In this document: positions 17,834-27,390 of the stretch, in pieces | Position numbering within the stretch: position 1 is the first letter of the stretch | Layout of the letters: each line of letters opens with the position of its first letter | DNA from: Tritrichomonas musculus | Lineage: Eukaryota; Parabasalia; Tritrichomonadida; Tritrichomonadidae | Assembly: GCA_039105265.1 (NCBI GenBank) | Contig: JAPFFF010000039.1 | Coordinates: forward strand, 992,001 to 1,056,000 | Length of the DNA: 64,000 nucleotides | Direction of reading: 5' to 3' | Made by a program: the position numbers and the translations under genes | The notes under the pieces: model-generated | Told to the model about the DNA's origin: nothing | The model's input: only the letters and a program-made list of their open reading frames with translations | Database searches by the model: none

Positions 17834-17998
17834 CTACGCAGTAGCCCATTCGATCCCTCCAATGAAGAAGTAGAATCTCTTATGGAATATATGATCTCCA
17901 TGAGAGATGATTCGTTTAATATCAATCAGGTACTTATTCGTTATCTTGCGGCTCTCTGGAAGGTCGAATTCTTCGTAGTATTTGTAGTACTCTGACAT
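17834..17998 (-). pseudogene. truncated small protein at the edge of the mobile island
   Basis: ATG at 17998 begins MSEYYKYYEEFDLPESRKIT and reads 54 codons to a TAG at 17834-17836. The frame continues beyond with further stops and coding-like residues (EHLRARSIIFVLL), suggesting a longer, decayed gene. No family recognised. Confidence 0.45.
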
Positions 17999-19908
17999 TT
18001 GGGGTGGTAATAAAAATATTAAATCAATTATGGTAGGGGGCTTGTTTACAATTCATTTTTGATGCTATTTTAATGGAGTTTGAAATTTGCTGGAATGGGG
18101 TTGGAGGGGGTGTTAGAAAACTCAAATAAGGGGTGTGGAGCAACTTTGCGGAACCATCCTTATGCTATCTACTTATGATCATAAATCATCTATTTTTTCT
18201 AAGAAAAATAACCATGTCATTATATTTGAAATAAAAAAATGTAACCATGTCATAGATTTCTGAAGGAAGCTTTCAAAAAAACACGTTAATGTCATAGACT
18301 AAAAGTGCATTGTCATAGTGCTATATCATTTTAAAAAAATAGTGGTGCAAAATGGAATGAATAGATTTTGAATGATTTTATGAAAATTGTGAGATAATTT
18401 TTCCACGTTTTTGAAATTTAATTTCATATAAAATTAATTCACTTTATTAAAAAAAAAAACATATAAATATAAGATAAATCTATCGTTCCGTAAAAATAGC
18501 AACGAAAATCCTATCGTTCCGTAAAAATAGAAACAGAACCAATTTTTTTTATAAAAAACAAGTTAAAAATAACAAAAAATGCATAAAAACATAAAAATAA
18601 AAAGATTTAAATGGTTTATTATATGCAAATAGTAAAAATGATGGTAAAATTGTAATAGTATAAGGATAATTTTGGGTAATTTTTTTCACATATCTTCGAA
18701 GAATTTGCAAGTAAACGACGTATAATTATGATTTTGAACAGATATTTGTGGCTATTTAGGGATTACAGATGAAATAATTTCATCATCATATCAATCTAGT
18801 CTTATTGTTGCTGCTTATATTAAATACGTCCTTTTATGATGCTTATGTTTGCTTGTAAGTGGTAAGGAAAGGCCACTTTTCGATTTCTTGGATAATCCTT
18901 GCAAAGGAAAGTATGGCTATTTATAAATAAACGGTCTCCTTCGTTGCGATTTTTACGGAAAAAGACATTTATCAAATATAATATATTTCAAAAAGTTGAC
19001 TATTCAATTCATTTTTTTTTTTTTTTAAAATGGTTACAATTTTGTTTCATAATACTATGCCCTATTTTTGCATCTCATGGCATAAAAATGAGCTATAATT
19101 ATGAGATAATTATTTTTAATAAAAATGATGAGCAACCTGAAAATTTGAAAAACATATTATCGGTTTATTACAAAATTTTTCTTTATTTCAAGTTTTTCAA
19201 AAGGAATGTACATTCAAAATTTTATATATTGAGTGCAATTGAAAAGTTGTTTAATAGAAAATATTGTCATCTGTGGAAATGTTTTTTTCTAGATTTTTTG
19301 TTTAATTTAGTAAAATATGATTTATTTGACAAATGTAGAGTCTTGATATTCATTTTTATAATTTGAATATTATAGTTTTATTTTTTCAATAAAAATATAC
19401 AAAAATTTTATGGGATTCATGAATATTCAATTTATAAATGATCGAAATACAAATAATATCGGATTGGTAAAGTATTGATTGATTATATTGCCTTTAGATG
19501 AATTTGGATTTTGGTGATCCGAAATGAAGCAATAACCTTTAGAGCATTGATCAGAAAAGAATCGATTTTCAATGAAACTAATAGCTGAAACTTTTTGTAA
19601 AAAGATATTTATTCAAAAAGTTTGAGGAAGATAATAAATTAATTCAATCAATAGAGGTAATTTAAAAAGTAGTATTGTCCCTATCAAATTTATTTTATAA
19701 TTTGAATTTTGTTAAAAATCATCGATTGTGATCTTTTTATGTTTAAGCATGCTATTTTATAATATAAATCAAAATTATTTATAAATCGTGGTTGCTGCTT
19801 TTTAATAATAATTTCAAATTTGAATGGGTTTTATCATAAAAAATAACAAAAACTTAATTCAATATTTCAATAGTAAATCCCCTAAAACACAATAAAAAAA
19901 TCAAACAA
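17999..19908. other. intergenic with repeated TATCGTTCCGTAAAAATAG
   Basis: A GC-richer edge with G-runs at about 18000-18175 probably still belongs to the mobile island. TATCGTTCCGTAAAAATAG occurs twice in direct orientation (18481 and 18512), and a related inverted copy TCGTTGCGATTTTTACGGAA lies at about 18942, so a ~480-bp inverted-repeat element may sit at 18481-18962. A 155-codon open stretch at 18899-19366 lacks protein-like composition and an ATG at its start; I do not call it. Confidence 0.45.
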
Positions 19909-19912
19909 ATAA

Positions 19913-19918
19913 TCACTT
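19913..19918 (+). promoter_or_regulatory. initiator TCACTT
   Basis: TCACTT ends three bases before the ATG at 19921, an exact match to the trichomonad initiator form TCA(+1)PyT at the usual short distance. Confidence 0.5.
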
Positions 19919-19920
19919 CC

Positions 19921-20511
19921 ATGGATAAGAAGATCAAAGTATTGTTTTATATGCCATCAAAATTTGCAATTAAAGTTTCGGTGCCACCAAATAAAAGATT
20001 TTATGAGATTTTTAGTTCCATTCCATCGAAAGATATGACATTCATCTACAAAGGAAAGATTCTCCTAAATAATCAAACAGTTAAATCTGTTGGATTTAAT
20101 GAAGGAGACTGTATTGTTTTGATTTTCAAGAAAAATTTAAATCAAAACGACATATTAGCTAGCCAAAATAATCCCAAATATTTAATGGGAGTAGAACATG
20201 AAAATTTAGATGATGATATTCAAAAATGGAAAGATTACACTCGAAAAGAAAACGATTTTAATGAAAAAATGCGATCAATGACTAGCCAAGGTAATTATCA
20301 AGAGGCTTCTAGACTAAAAGATTTGCATTGGCAAAAATTAGAATTAAAGAAAAGATTCTATCAAAAATTATATCATGCCAATGAAGAAAATCCAGGAATT
20401 TTTGGAGGAAATTATTTTATGTATAATAAGATACACAATTCATCTTTGGTCACAGACTATGAAGTTAACACTCATCCATCAACAGATCCATTACCCATAT
20501 TTTTTGTTTAA
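19921..20511 (+). CDS. ubiquitin-like domain protein
   Basis: A 196-residue protein from ATG 19921. Residues ~5-70 form a ubiquitin-like beta-grasp: KIKVLFYMPSKFAIKVSVPP, then FIYKGKILLNNQTVKSVGFN and EGDCIVLIFKK, matching the K-G-x-x-L...T...GD-x-I-x-L pattern of ubiquitin-like domains. There is no C-terminal GG at the end of the domain, so it is an integral domain rather than a conjugated modifier. A charged helical segment follows (about 95-160). The likely role is as an adaptor to the proteasome or p97/Cdc48-type machinery, as for other N-terminal UBL proteins, but no second known domain is visible. Confidence 0.75.
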   Translation: MDKKIKVLFYMPSKFAIKVSVPPNKRFYEIFSSIPSKDMTFIYKGKILLNNQTVKSVGFNEGDCIVLIFKKNLNQNDILASQNNPKYLMGVEHENLDDDIQKWKDYTRKENDFNEKMRSMTSQGNYQEASRLKDLHWQKLELKKRFYQKLYHANEENPGIFGGNYFMYNKIHNSSLVTDYEVNTHPSTDPLPIFFV

Positions 20512-21669
20512 TTTATATTTGTAAAAAACGACATACTATCAATTTCTTTAAAAAGTCGAATTTGTGAACAATTCGAACTTTTTAAATGTTGTTTAAACTT
20601 TTTAAATATAAACTGAGAATTTTATATAAACTTTTTAAAGAGGTTTTTAGTGATTTTTTATATTACAAATGTCTCTTTGAGTATTAAATATTTATGATTT
20701 TAATATGATTTAAAATGTTTTGAAATATACTAATAATATATAAGTCCCTTTTTTATGATATAAATTTGATTTTTATGTCAATTTAAAATTTATATGATAT
20801 TTCAAAAGATTTATTCCCCAAAAAAAGCCCCAGTTTCGGGTGAAATTCCTGTATATAGCAGTTGTAACGATCGCACGAGTCTTAACGGTCATTTTTAAAT
20901 TCAAATTTATCCCCAATTTAAAAGTATTTTGCAGAAATTTCATTCTCTTTATTTATTTCGAAGTGTTAAATAATTTAAATTATTATATTTTATATTTTTA
21001 AAGAAATCAATCAATATCGTGTTGGATTATCAGATCCTGTTTGGATACTTTGCATTCATCCATAGGACAAGGGTTGGATTCCCCGTGTCTGAAAACTTTT
21101 CTATCAAGAGTTTCACGAGAAATTTCTTTTCATTTATTATTTAAAAGAAAAGTCTAATGATCAACTCTTTTAGTTTCATCTAAACTCTTCGAAGAGTTTA
21201 ATCTCGTTTATTCTTGCCAAACCTTATCTGTTCTCCTCTTTCTCATTCAATATCATTTTTTCTCTTATTCTTATTTTTTTATTTTATCTTATCTCTTCCA
21301 ATCTTATTGATTTTCATTTAATTTTATCTATTCTTATCAAATTTTATCTATCCCTTTCAATCTCATTTATTCCATCGCATCTCCCGTATTATTATCTTTT
21401 TCATCTAATCTTCTTTATTCTCATCTTTCTCATTCAATCCAATCTATTCTCATTTATTCTTTTTTATTTTCATCTTTATAATTTAATATTTCTCTTTTTT
21501 GTCTTTTTCATTTAGTCATATCTATTCTCTTCTATATCATCCTTAAAGATTTTAAAAAACAAGAAACTTGCAATGCCGTTTATAAACTATCATTAAGGTA
21601 TCCAATATAATATTATATTTCAATATGATCTTGATGAGGAAGAAATATTATATTATATTGGATACCTTA
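20512..21669. other. intergenic, pyrimidine-rich second half
   Basis: No gene. The first part is AT-rich with several TTTAAACTTTTTAAA-like words. A patch at 20985-21090 contains GTTGGATTCCCC, weakly like a tRNA T-arm, but does not fold as a tRNA. From about 21170 to 21535 the sequence is a degenerate array of (T)CTCAT(C/T)TATTC-like words. Confidence 0.5.
21170..21535. repeat. degenerate pyrimidine-rich simple repeat
   Basis: Repeated, diverged units such as TCTCATTTATTC and TTTTCATCTAATC fill about 370 bases, with few purine runs. No fixed period is evident. It is located just upstream of the kinase gene's hairpin. Confidence 0.5.
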
Positions 21670-21673
21670 ATGA
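21590..21673. repeat. 32-bp inverted repeat overlapping the kinase 5' end
   Basis: TCATTAAGGTATCCAATATA... (21590-21621) is inverted at 21642-21673 with one mismatch, around a 20-base loop. The right arm ends with an ATG (21670) that could be the original start of the kinase gene. It may be a small MITE or a 5'-UTR hairpin. Confidence 0.7.
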
Positions 21674-21770
21674 CGGATAAGCAAAATGAATCTTCGAAAA
21701 ATACAACAATTTCTATATCGGCGAAGATACAGAATCTAATCTTGAACAGGCTGATATAATTGGCGAAGGA

Positions 21771-22622
21771 ATGACTTCAATAGTTTACAAAATGATAGAT
21801 AAACAAACTCTAAAGCCGCTTTGCAAGAAAGTGCTTAAAGTTGAAGGAGCAACTTTTGAAGATATTCAAAATGCTGTTAAAGAATTCGAAGTTCTTCATG
21901 CTCTTAATCATCCATGCTTTTGTGTTGCATATGGAATCAACCCAACTGAAGTAATTAAATCAGAAGATGACAAAGAACCAGAAATTACAACAGTTGCTCT
22001 TTTTCTTGAATACATTGATTTTAAATTAAAAGATTGCTTATCTCAAGAAAAAATTAACAGCACATTAAAAACGCGAATCGTTTTAGAAATCGTTTATGGA
22101 ATGCGATATCTTCACGAAAAGGGACTCATATATCGCGATCTAAACATAGATAACATCATACTGAACTCGTTTTTCAATGCTAAATTAATTGATTTCGGAC
22201 TTGTTCGAGTAAACGAACTTTTGTTTGGCAAAGAAATGATGAATTCAATATCAATGACTAAAGGCGTTGGAGATGGAGCATACATGCCTCCTGAAATGAT
22301 GAATGACGAAGATTATGATAATAAGACAGATGCTTATTCGTATGGCATCGTTCTTTATTACATTTTTCTAAGAACATTGCCTCACCAAACGTTTAAAGAT
22401 AAAGCATTATTGAAAAGTATACCTCTTCCAGAAGAGTTAAAGTCGATATCAAATGCTTGTATTGAGCTTATTAGAGTATACACGTTAATTGATCCTAATT
22501 CAAGGCCACCTTTTGAAGATATCATTAATTACTTAAGAAAAAACAAGTACATGCTGGCACCTGATGTTGATCCAACAATTGTAAAAGCTCGTGATGAAGA
22601 ACTCGAATCACTAAGGAAATAA
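21771..22622 (+). CDS. protein kinase, 5' end probably frameshifted
   Basis: From ATG 21771 the product is 283 residues and starts inside the kinase glycine loop (IIGEG then MTSIVYKM). The preceding codons ADIIGEG and about 20 more are open but have no ATG before a TGA at 21687. ATG 21670 opens another frame (MTDKQNESSKNTT...) that would join by a single-base shift near 21720. A frameshift, real or in the assembly, is therefore likely and the true protein about 315 residues. Motifs are complete: CKKVLKV lysine strand, LIYRDLNIDNII catalytic loop near 123, LIDFGLVRV, and YMPPEM. The kinase is thus expected to be active; trichomonads have hundreds of similar stand-alone kinases. Confidence 0.8.
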   Translation: MTSIVYKMIDKQTLKPLCKKVLKVEGATFEDIQNAVKEFEVLHALNHPCFCVAYGINPTEVIKSEDDKEPEITTVALFLEYIDFKLKDCLSQEKINSTLKTRIVLEIVYGMRYLHEKGLIYRDLNIDNIILNSFFNAKLIDFGLVRVNELLFGKEMMNSISMTKGVGDGAYMPPEMMNDEDYDNKTDAYSYGIVLYYIFLRTLPHQTFKDKALLKSIPLPEELKSISNACIELIRVYTLIDPNSRPPFEDIINYLRKNKYMLAPDVDPTIVKARDEELESLRK

Positions 22623-23226
22623 TTGTATACTAAAAACTTGATTATATGATAAATAACTTTTTATTTTATAATAAATATTTCAAATACTTTAAACCATTGG
22701 CTTTAACAATGTGGGATAAAATTTCTGAATAATAAAAATGATAAATATTTATCAAATTTTAGATTATACCATTAATGCAAAGCATATCAAATTTAAATTG
22801 GCAAAATGAAGTTAATTTACGTGAGTTATAATCAGGATTTAGCGAAATATTTTTTTTACAATAGATACAAAATTGAGAAGAGATGAATCGTTTTTTTATT
22901 TTCGAAGCTTTTATCTCATTTTTCATGAGTTTATAGATTATTCTCTCGTAAATTACGAAACATATATTTTCTTTTCATTATAAATCAAAATTTTAATTAA
23001 TCCAATTTTTTAAACACCAATAAATTAAAATCAAATTTTTTTTTAATTGTGAATTCGGTTAACATATTTATATTCAATTGCAATTTTTTCGTAAAATATT
23101 TTTTTGTAATTTTCCTCATTTATTTTAATAAAAATATACCATTTTTGTAAATACTATTATATTACAGTACTTATTTTAATTCAACTTTTTGTGAGATCGA
23201 GTTTAGTATTGAAAATTTTTATTAAA
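22623..23226. other. intergenic
   Basis: About 600 bases of AT-rich spacer without recognisable gene or repeat. TTCAACTTTTTGTGAG at about 23180 includes both the recurring octamer and a TCAACT initiator-like word 40-45 bases before the protease ATG. Confidence 0.55.
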
Positions 23227-24180
23227 ATGTTTGCATTTCTTGCTTCTTTTGCTGTCTCAGCATTAATTGCTCAACACGAAGAAAAATCATTCTTATCATG
23301 GATGCGTAGATCAAACCAATTCTACACTGCTGAAGAATATCATTTCCGTCTTGGTGTTTTCTTATCAAACTCACGCCGTGTTCAAGAATTCAACTCAGGT
23401 AAGAAAACTTTCAAAGTAGGCCTCAATAAATTTGCTTGCTATACCCCAGCAGAATACCGAACACTCCTTGGTCACATTCCAAAATCAACAGCAACTCGTT
23501 CAAGAATCGTTAAGAAGTTCAATGGTGATGTTCCAGATACAGTTGACTGGCGTGAAAAGGGAATTGTTAACGAAATCAAGGATCAAGCTTCATGCGGGTC
23601 ATGCTGGGCATTTGGAACAATCCAAGCTTGCGAATCAGCTTACGCTTTAGTTCATGGCAAACTTAACTCCTGCTCTGAACAAAACCTTGTTGACTGCTGC
23701 ACATCATGCTCTGGCTGCAGTGGTGGTTTAGAATCATCTGCTTTAGAATTCATTATCAACGATCAAAAAGGATATCTTAACTCTGAAGAAGATTACCCAT
23801 ATAAAGCTGTTGATGGAACATGCCAATTTGATGCATCAAAGGGAATCAACCAAATCAAATCTTATGAACATGGTCAACAAGGTGATGAAGCTTACCTCCA
23901 AACTCTTGTTGCCCAAGGTGTTTGCGATATTGCTATCGATGCTGGACAATGGTCATTCCAATTATACACAACAGGCATTTATGATGAACCATCTTGCTCA
24001 TCATTGTTCCTTGATCATGCTGTTGGTCTTGTTGGTTATGGAACAGACGGTGGTGTTGACTATTGGCTTGTCCGTAACTCATGGGGAACAACCTGGGGAG
24101 AAAAAGGTTACATCAGAATGAGCCGTAACAAGAACAATCAATGTGGCGTTGCTACTGATGCTCTCCAAGCTCATGCATAA
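23227..24180 (+). CDS. cathepsin L-like papain family cysteine protease (clan CA, C1)
   Basis: A 317-residue preproenzyme from ATG 23227; an in-frame GTG at 23191 would add 12 residues before the signal peptide and is rejected. A hydrophobic signal peptide (MFAFLASFAVSALIAQ) precedes an I29-type propeptide (about 20-85, with FRLGVFLSNSRRVQEFN and GLNKFACYT). The mature enzyme starts near VDWREKG. It has the oxyanion Gln and catalytic Cys in IKDQASCGSCWAF (Cys about 122), the SGCSGGL disulphide motif, catalytic His in DHAVGLVGYG (about 263) and Asn in NSWGTTWGEKGY (about 284). All catalytic residues are present, so a secreted or lysosomal active protease is expected; such enzymes are abundant secreted proteases in trichomonads. 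Codon use is less AT-biased than neighbours, consistent with high expression. The stop is followed by TAAATAAA. Confidence 0.95.
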   Translation: MFAFLASFAVSALIAQHEEKSFLSWMRRSNQFYTAEEYHFRLGVFLSNSRRVQEFNSGKKTFKVGLNKFACYTPAEYRTLLGHIPKSTATRSRIVKKFNGDVPDTVDWREKGIVNEIKDQASCGSCWAFGTIQACESAYALVHGKLNSCSEQNLVDCCTSCSGCSGGLESSALEFIINDQKGYLNSEEDYPYKAVDGTCQFDASKGINQIKSYEHGQQGDEAYLQTLVAQGVCDIAIDAGQWSFQLYTTGIYDEPSCSSLFLDHAVGLVGYGTDGGVDYWLVRNSWGTTWGEKGYIRMSRNKNNQCGVATDALQAHA

Positions 24181-24524
24181 ATAAACCCATATCATTATTT
24201 AATTTTTTTTAATTTAGTTTCATATTTAAAAAAAAATCATCTAGAAAGTCGATATAAAATATTTTGATATCAAATTGTTTCATTATACCTAAAAGGATTT
24301 ATAAATTGATACATAAATACGATTTTATACAACTTTTCAAAATATTGAATATAATTATTATATCAGCAACTTCATGGAAAAATTATATTAGAGAATTAGA
24401 TTGCATATTTAATTATAATAGTTAAGCTAGTGAAAAATTAAATAAAAACATGATTTATATATAAAAAGATTTCGTTTTTTTTTTTATTTAGACCTGAACA
24501 ATAAATTAACATATTATTTCGCTT
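24181..24524. other. intergenic between convergent genes
   Basis: A 344-base AT-rich spacer separating the plus-strand protease and the minus-strand RasGAP-like gene, with short A/T runs only. Confidence 0.6.
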
Positions 24525-27269
24525 CTAATATAGATTATTTTGATTCAAATTTTCAATCTCAACTGAATGTGAAGAACTTCCCAAAGAACCAGAAAAATTA
24601 TTTTCGATAACCTTTCCATTCAATCTCGAAGACACCTTATTTAAAATCAAGAAGAAGTCTGACAGCTCTTTACCAATGATCTCGTAGAAATCGGACACAA
24701 AGTCGGACACAAATTCGTAAGCAGAAGCGAAATGAGCACAATGCAAAGTAGCGATAATGTAAGCAATCACTTCAAACAACGAATCGCCTTTATCTATATT
24801 CAAATCAAATGTCTTCGACACCTCTTGAAATGCCTTTGATAATAGCATTGCCTTATTGAAGGGAACTTCATTTTCTGACAGTGCGTTTGACAGCATTTTA
24901 CGTGGTTCCGAAATCAATTCAATATTGGATATAACTTCGCTTGGAAGGACAAACGTGTTGTATTCAAAAGTTGAATTTTGGGATTCTCTTTTACTTTTCA
25001 TATCACATGTCACAAACCTTGCTGATAGTGCCATATCTTTTGCAATTAAATGCGGCCTTGTAATCAAGAAAGAATAGTAATTCAAATTCTTGAAGAAGTA
25101 CGAATGAATGACTTCGTTTGCATACTGAAAGTTTCCAACCTCCTTCACAAAAAGTGAATGAACTTTTTGAATGTATGTGAAGAACTCTTTAGTTTGCTCA
25201 ATGTCAGATGACAAAGTAACAGCAGAAGGAGTCTCACTCGGGAACGATATATCATTCAAATAATTTTGAAAGAAGGTCAATTTTTTGACCATTTCACTTT
25301 TCATTTTGATCAGCTCACTGTTCGTGTCGTGGGTCATCATCAAAAATACACTAAATAGTTTAACGTACAAAACCGCCGCCTGATGTTTGAGGACCTCGTT
25401 TATTGTCTTTTTCTCACGACTAATGTCTATTCTATCCCTGAGGTTCTGCTTTGAGATGCTGAATATTTTCAGCTCCTTTTCAGGCGACTGTGGAATAAGC
25501 CTTGAATTCGGATTTGATCGTTCCAACACAAATTTGAATAGTTTTTCCAACTGACTTGGATTTGAAGGGAACTTGTGATAATTCGACGTGAAGCTGTTGA
25601 AGTAATCCTTTCTCGCGTCGGCATTCCTGATTGACAGGATATCTCTGTAGAGAGCTTTTTCAATGACTCTCTTAAAAAGTTCTGGATAGGAAGTGTTTTT
25701 GTCACAGTCAACTTTGAACTCGCTCTTCATTGGCAGAGGCGGCGCAACTGAAATAAGGTTCTTTAGACTGATGCACATTTGAATGTACGCCAGGTCGTCG
25801 TGGTTGCCGATGATGCCATTGAAGCTAGTACTCAAATCGCCGTCATTTGTGTCAAAGTCTTCACTTTCATCTTCTTCATCATTATCATTATCATGTTGTT
25901 GTTTTTTATGTTCTTTTTCATTTTGTGGTTGCTTTTTGTTTTCCACTTTTTGTGAGTCTGATTTCAAATTGACCTTGAAAAGCTGGTACTGGTCAATTGA
26001 ATAGCTCTGGTTGAAGCAGTCATTGAACTGTGATAGATCCTTCTTCTGTGATTTGAATATCTCAAGGATCTTCTTATCGTATTGGTCAATTATGATGAAT
26101 TTTGGCTTCGGTTGTATAAATTCACCTTCAATTTGACCTTCATCGCTTTTTCTGTAGAGCTTTTTGATGTATGAAAAGTCAACTTCATCGTCAACAGACT
26201 GAAGTAAAACTTCAACAAAGCGTTGACTGACTTCTTTAAGTTTCCCCTCAAAAAGTTCATCTCTCTCAAAAAGTGAATTATTCTGATGGAAGCCAATAAT
26301 ACAGAAATGCAATGGATCAATAAAAAGTAGCCTGATAAAATTGACGTAAAAAACATAGGACGTGCACGTTAATGCAACTTTATCACCATTTTCAACATTT
26401 TCAATTTGATTGAAAAGTTTGATGCCCAAATTGAGTGCTTTGAAAAAGTGGGAAATTTCTGAGGGACATTTTTCAATGTTTTCTTTGAATGCTTCAAGTA
26501 GTTTCTCAAATAAGCAGCTAGTTGTATTTTCTATTAAGACATTGCTACCTTTTTCACTGGTTTCAATGTCGCTGTAGTAACTCCGGAATTTTAGAATTAT
26601 GGGCGCAAATACGGTATGAACAAAGTAGAGAAATGATGGCGTTATAAATACTGATCGCGAAAATCTTAGAAAAGTTTCAATTCGATCATGTAATGGTACA
26701 TTTATAACTTTTTTTCCGCTAATTAACGTTTGTTTGATTTCTTTATAAAAAAAGAATTCTTTCAATAGAAAACATGTAAATAATTGGAAATTTGGTATTG
26801 TACTTTTGACTTCTTTTTCTATATCAATGCTATCTGATATTTCGAGATCTGATAATAATCCAAATAACGATGGGAATGTGTTGTAAGTAAGTAAATCAAC
26901 AATATTATAATTATTTTCTGCATTACATTGACGAGAAAAGGCTCCGAATTCTCCTAAAAATTGATTCCAGTTAGAAATACTTTCTGAAGTATTTACTGAT
27001 TCCGCTTGGTGAATTGCGCTAAAAAATCGCCAGTTAATTTTTGTTCTATCAAATCTGAAAATTTGCGTATATTCATACATTAAAGAAAAACATCGCTTGA
27101 TATTTATCTGATTCTGATAAAATTCTGAAATAATATTTGATTTTAATTCTTTATATGACAGGCATTCAAGATCATATGCATCTCTAGTGTTAAAAATTAT
27201 ACGTTGAACATTGACAATATATTTATAAATATGAGTTGCCATTTTAATATATGAAAAAATTGAATTCAT
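24525..27269 (-). CDS. large helical protein with RasGAP-like region
   Basis: A 914-residue protein, ATG at 27269. Residues ~190-345 resemble a RasGAP catalytic domain in order and pattern: ITPSFLYFVHTVFAPIILKF, then AFKENIEKCPSEISHFFKAL and VFYVNFIRLLFIDPLHF, corresponding to the CPxELRxLC and FLRFxxPAI segments of the family. The arginine finger cannot be placed with confidence, so activity is uncertain. An acidic, lysine- and glutamine-rich linker (about 440-475, with NDNDEEDESEDFD) separates it from a helical C-terminal half. No membrane span. If real, it would switch off Ras/Rap-type GTPases in the cytosol. The family call is by pattern only; it could also be another helical scaffold. 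Confidence 0.55.
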   Translation of the reverse strand: MNSIFSYIKMATHIYKYIVNVQRIIFNTRDAYDLECLSYKELKSNIISEFYQNQINIKRCFSLMYEYTQIFRFDRTKINWRFFSAIHQAESVNTSESISNWNQFLGEFGAFSRQCNAENNYNIVDLLTYNTFPSLFGLLSDLEISDSIDIEKEVKSTIPNFQLFTCFLLKEFFFYKEIKQTLISGKKVINVPLHDRIETFLRFSRSVFITPSFLYFVHTVFAPIILKFRSYYSDIETSEKGSNVLIENTTSCLFEKLLEAFKENIEKCPSEISHFFKALNLGIKLFNQIENVENGDKVALTCTSYVFYVNFIRLLFIDPLHFCIIGFHQNNSLFERDELFEGKLKEVSQRFVEVLLQSVDDEVDFSYIKKLYRKSDEGQIEGEFIQPKPKFIIIDQYDKKILEIFKSQKKDLSQFNDCFNQSYSIDQYQLFKVNLKSDSQKVENKKQPQNEKEHKKQQHDNDNDEEDESEDFDTNDGDLSTSFNGIIGNHDDLAYIQMCISLKNLISVAPPLPMKSEFKVDCDKNTSYPELFKRVIEKALYRDILSIRNADARKDYFNSFTSNYHKFPSNPSQLEKLFKFVLERSNPNSRLIPQSPEKELKIFSISKQNLRDRIDISREKKTINEVLKHQAAVLYVKLFSVFLMMTHDTNSELIKMKSEMVKKLTFFQNYLNDISFPSETPSAVTLSSDIEQTKEFFTYIQKVHSLFVKEVGNFQYANEVIHSYFFKNLNYYSFLITRPHLIAKDMALSARFVTCDMKSKRESQNSTFEYNTFVLPSEVISNIELISEPRKMLSNALSENEVPFNKAMLLSKAFQEVSKTFDLNIDKGDSLFEVIAYIIATLHCAHFASAYEFVSDFVSDFYEIIGKELSDFFLILNKVSSRLNGKVIENNFSGSLGSSSHSVEIENLNQNNLY

Positions 27270-27390
27270 AAATGGCTGTAAAAAATCTCCAAAGCCATAT
27301 TAAAAAATGATGTTTCCATTCTAAATAATTAAATAGTTAAACAATAATACTAATAAATAATCCATTTTTTTTTAATTACCAAACAAAAAT

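Noticed and set aside
18899-19366. 155-codon open frame
   Set aside because: It starts at TTG, is dominated by Phe/Lys/Ile/Tyr from AT-rich DNA, and has no recognisable motif.
20985-21090. tRNA-like GTTGGATTCCCC stretch
   Set aside because: T-loop lacks TTC, no acceptor or D-arm pairing, and no T-run right after.
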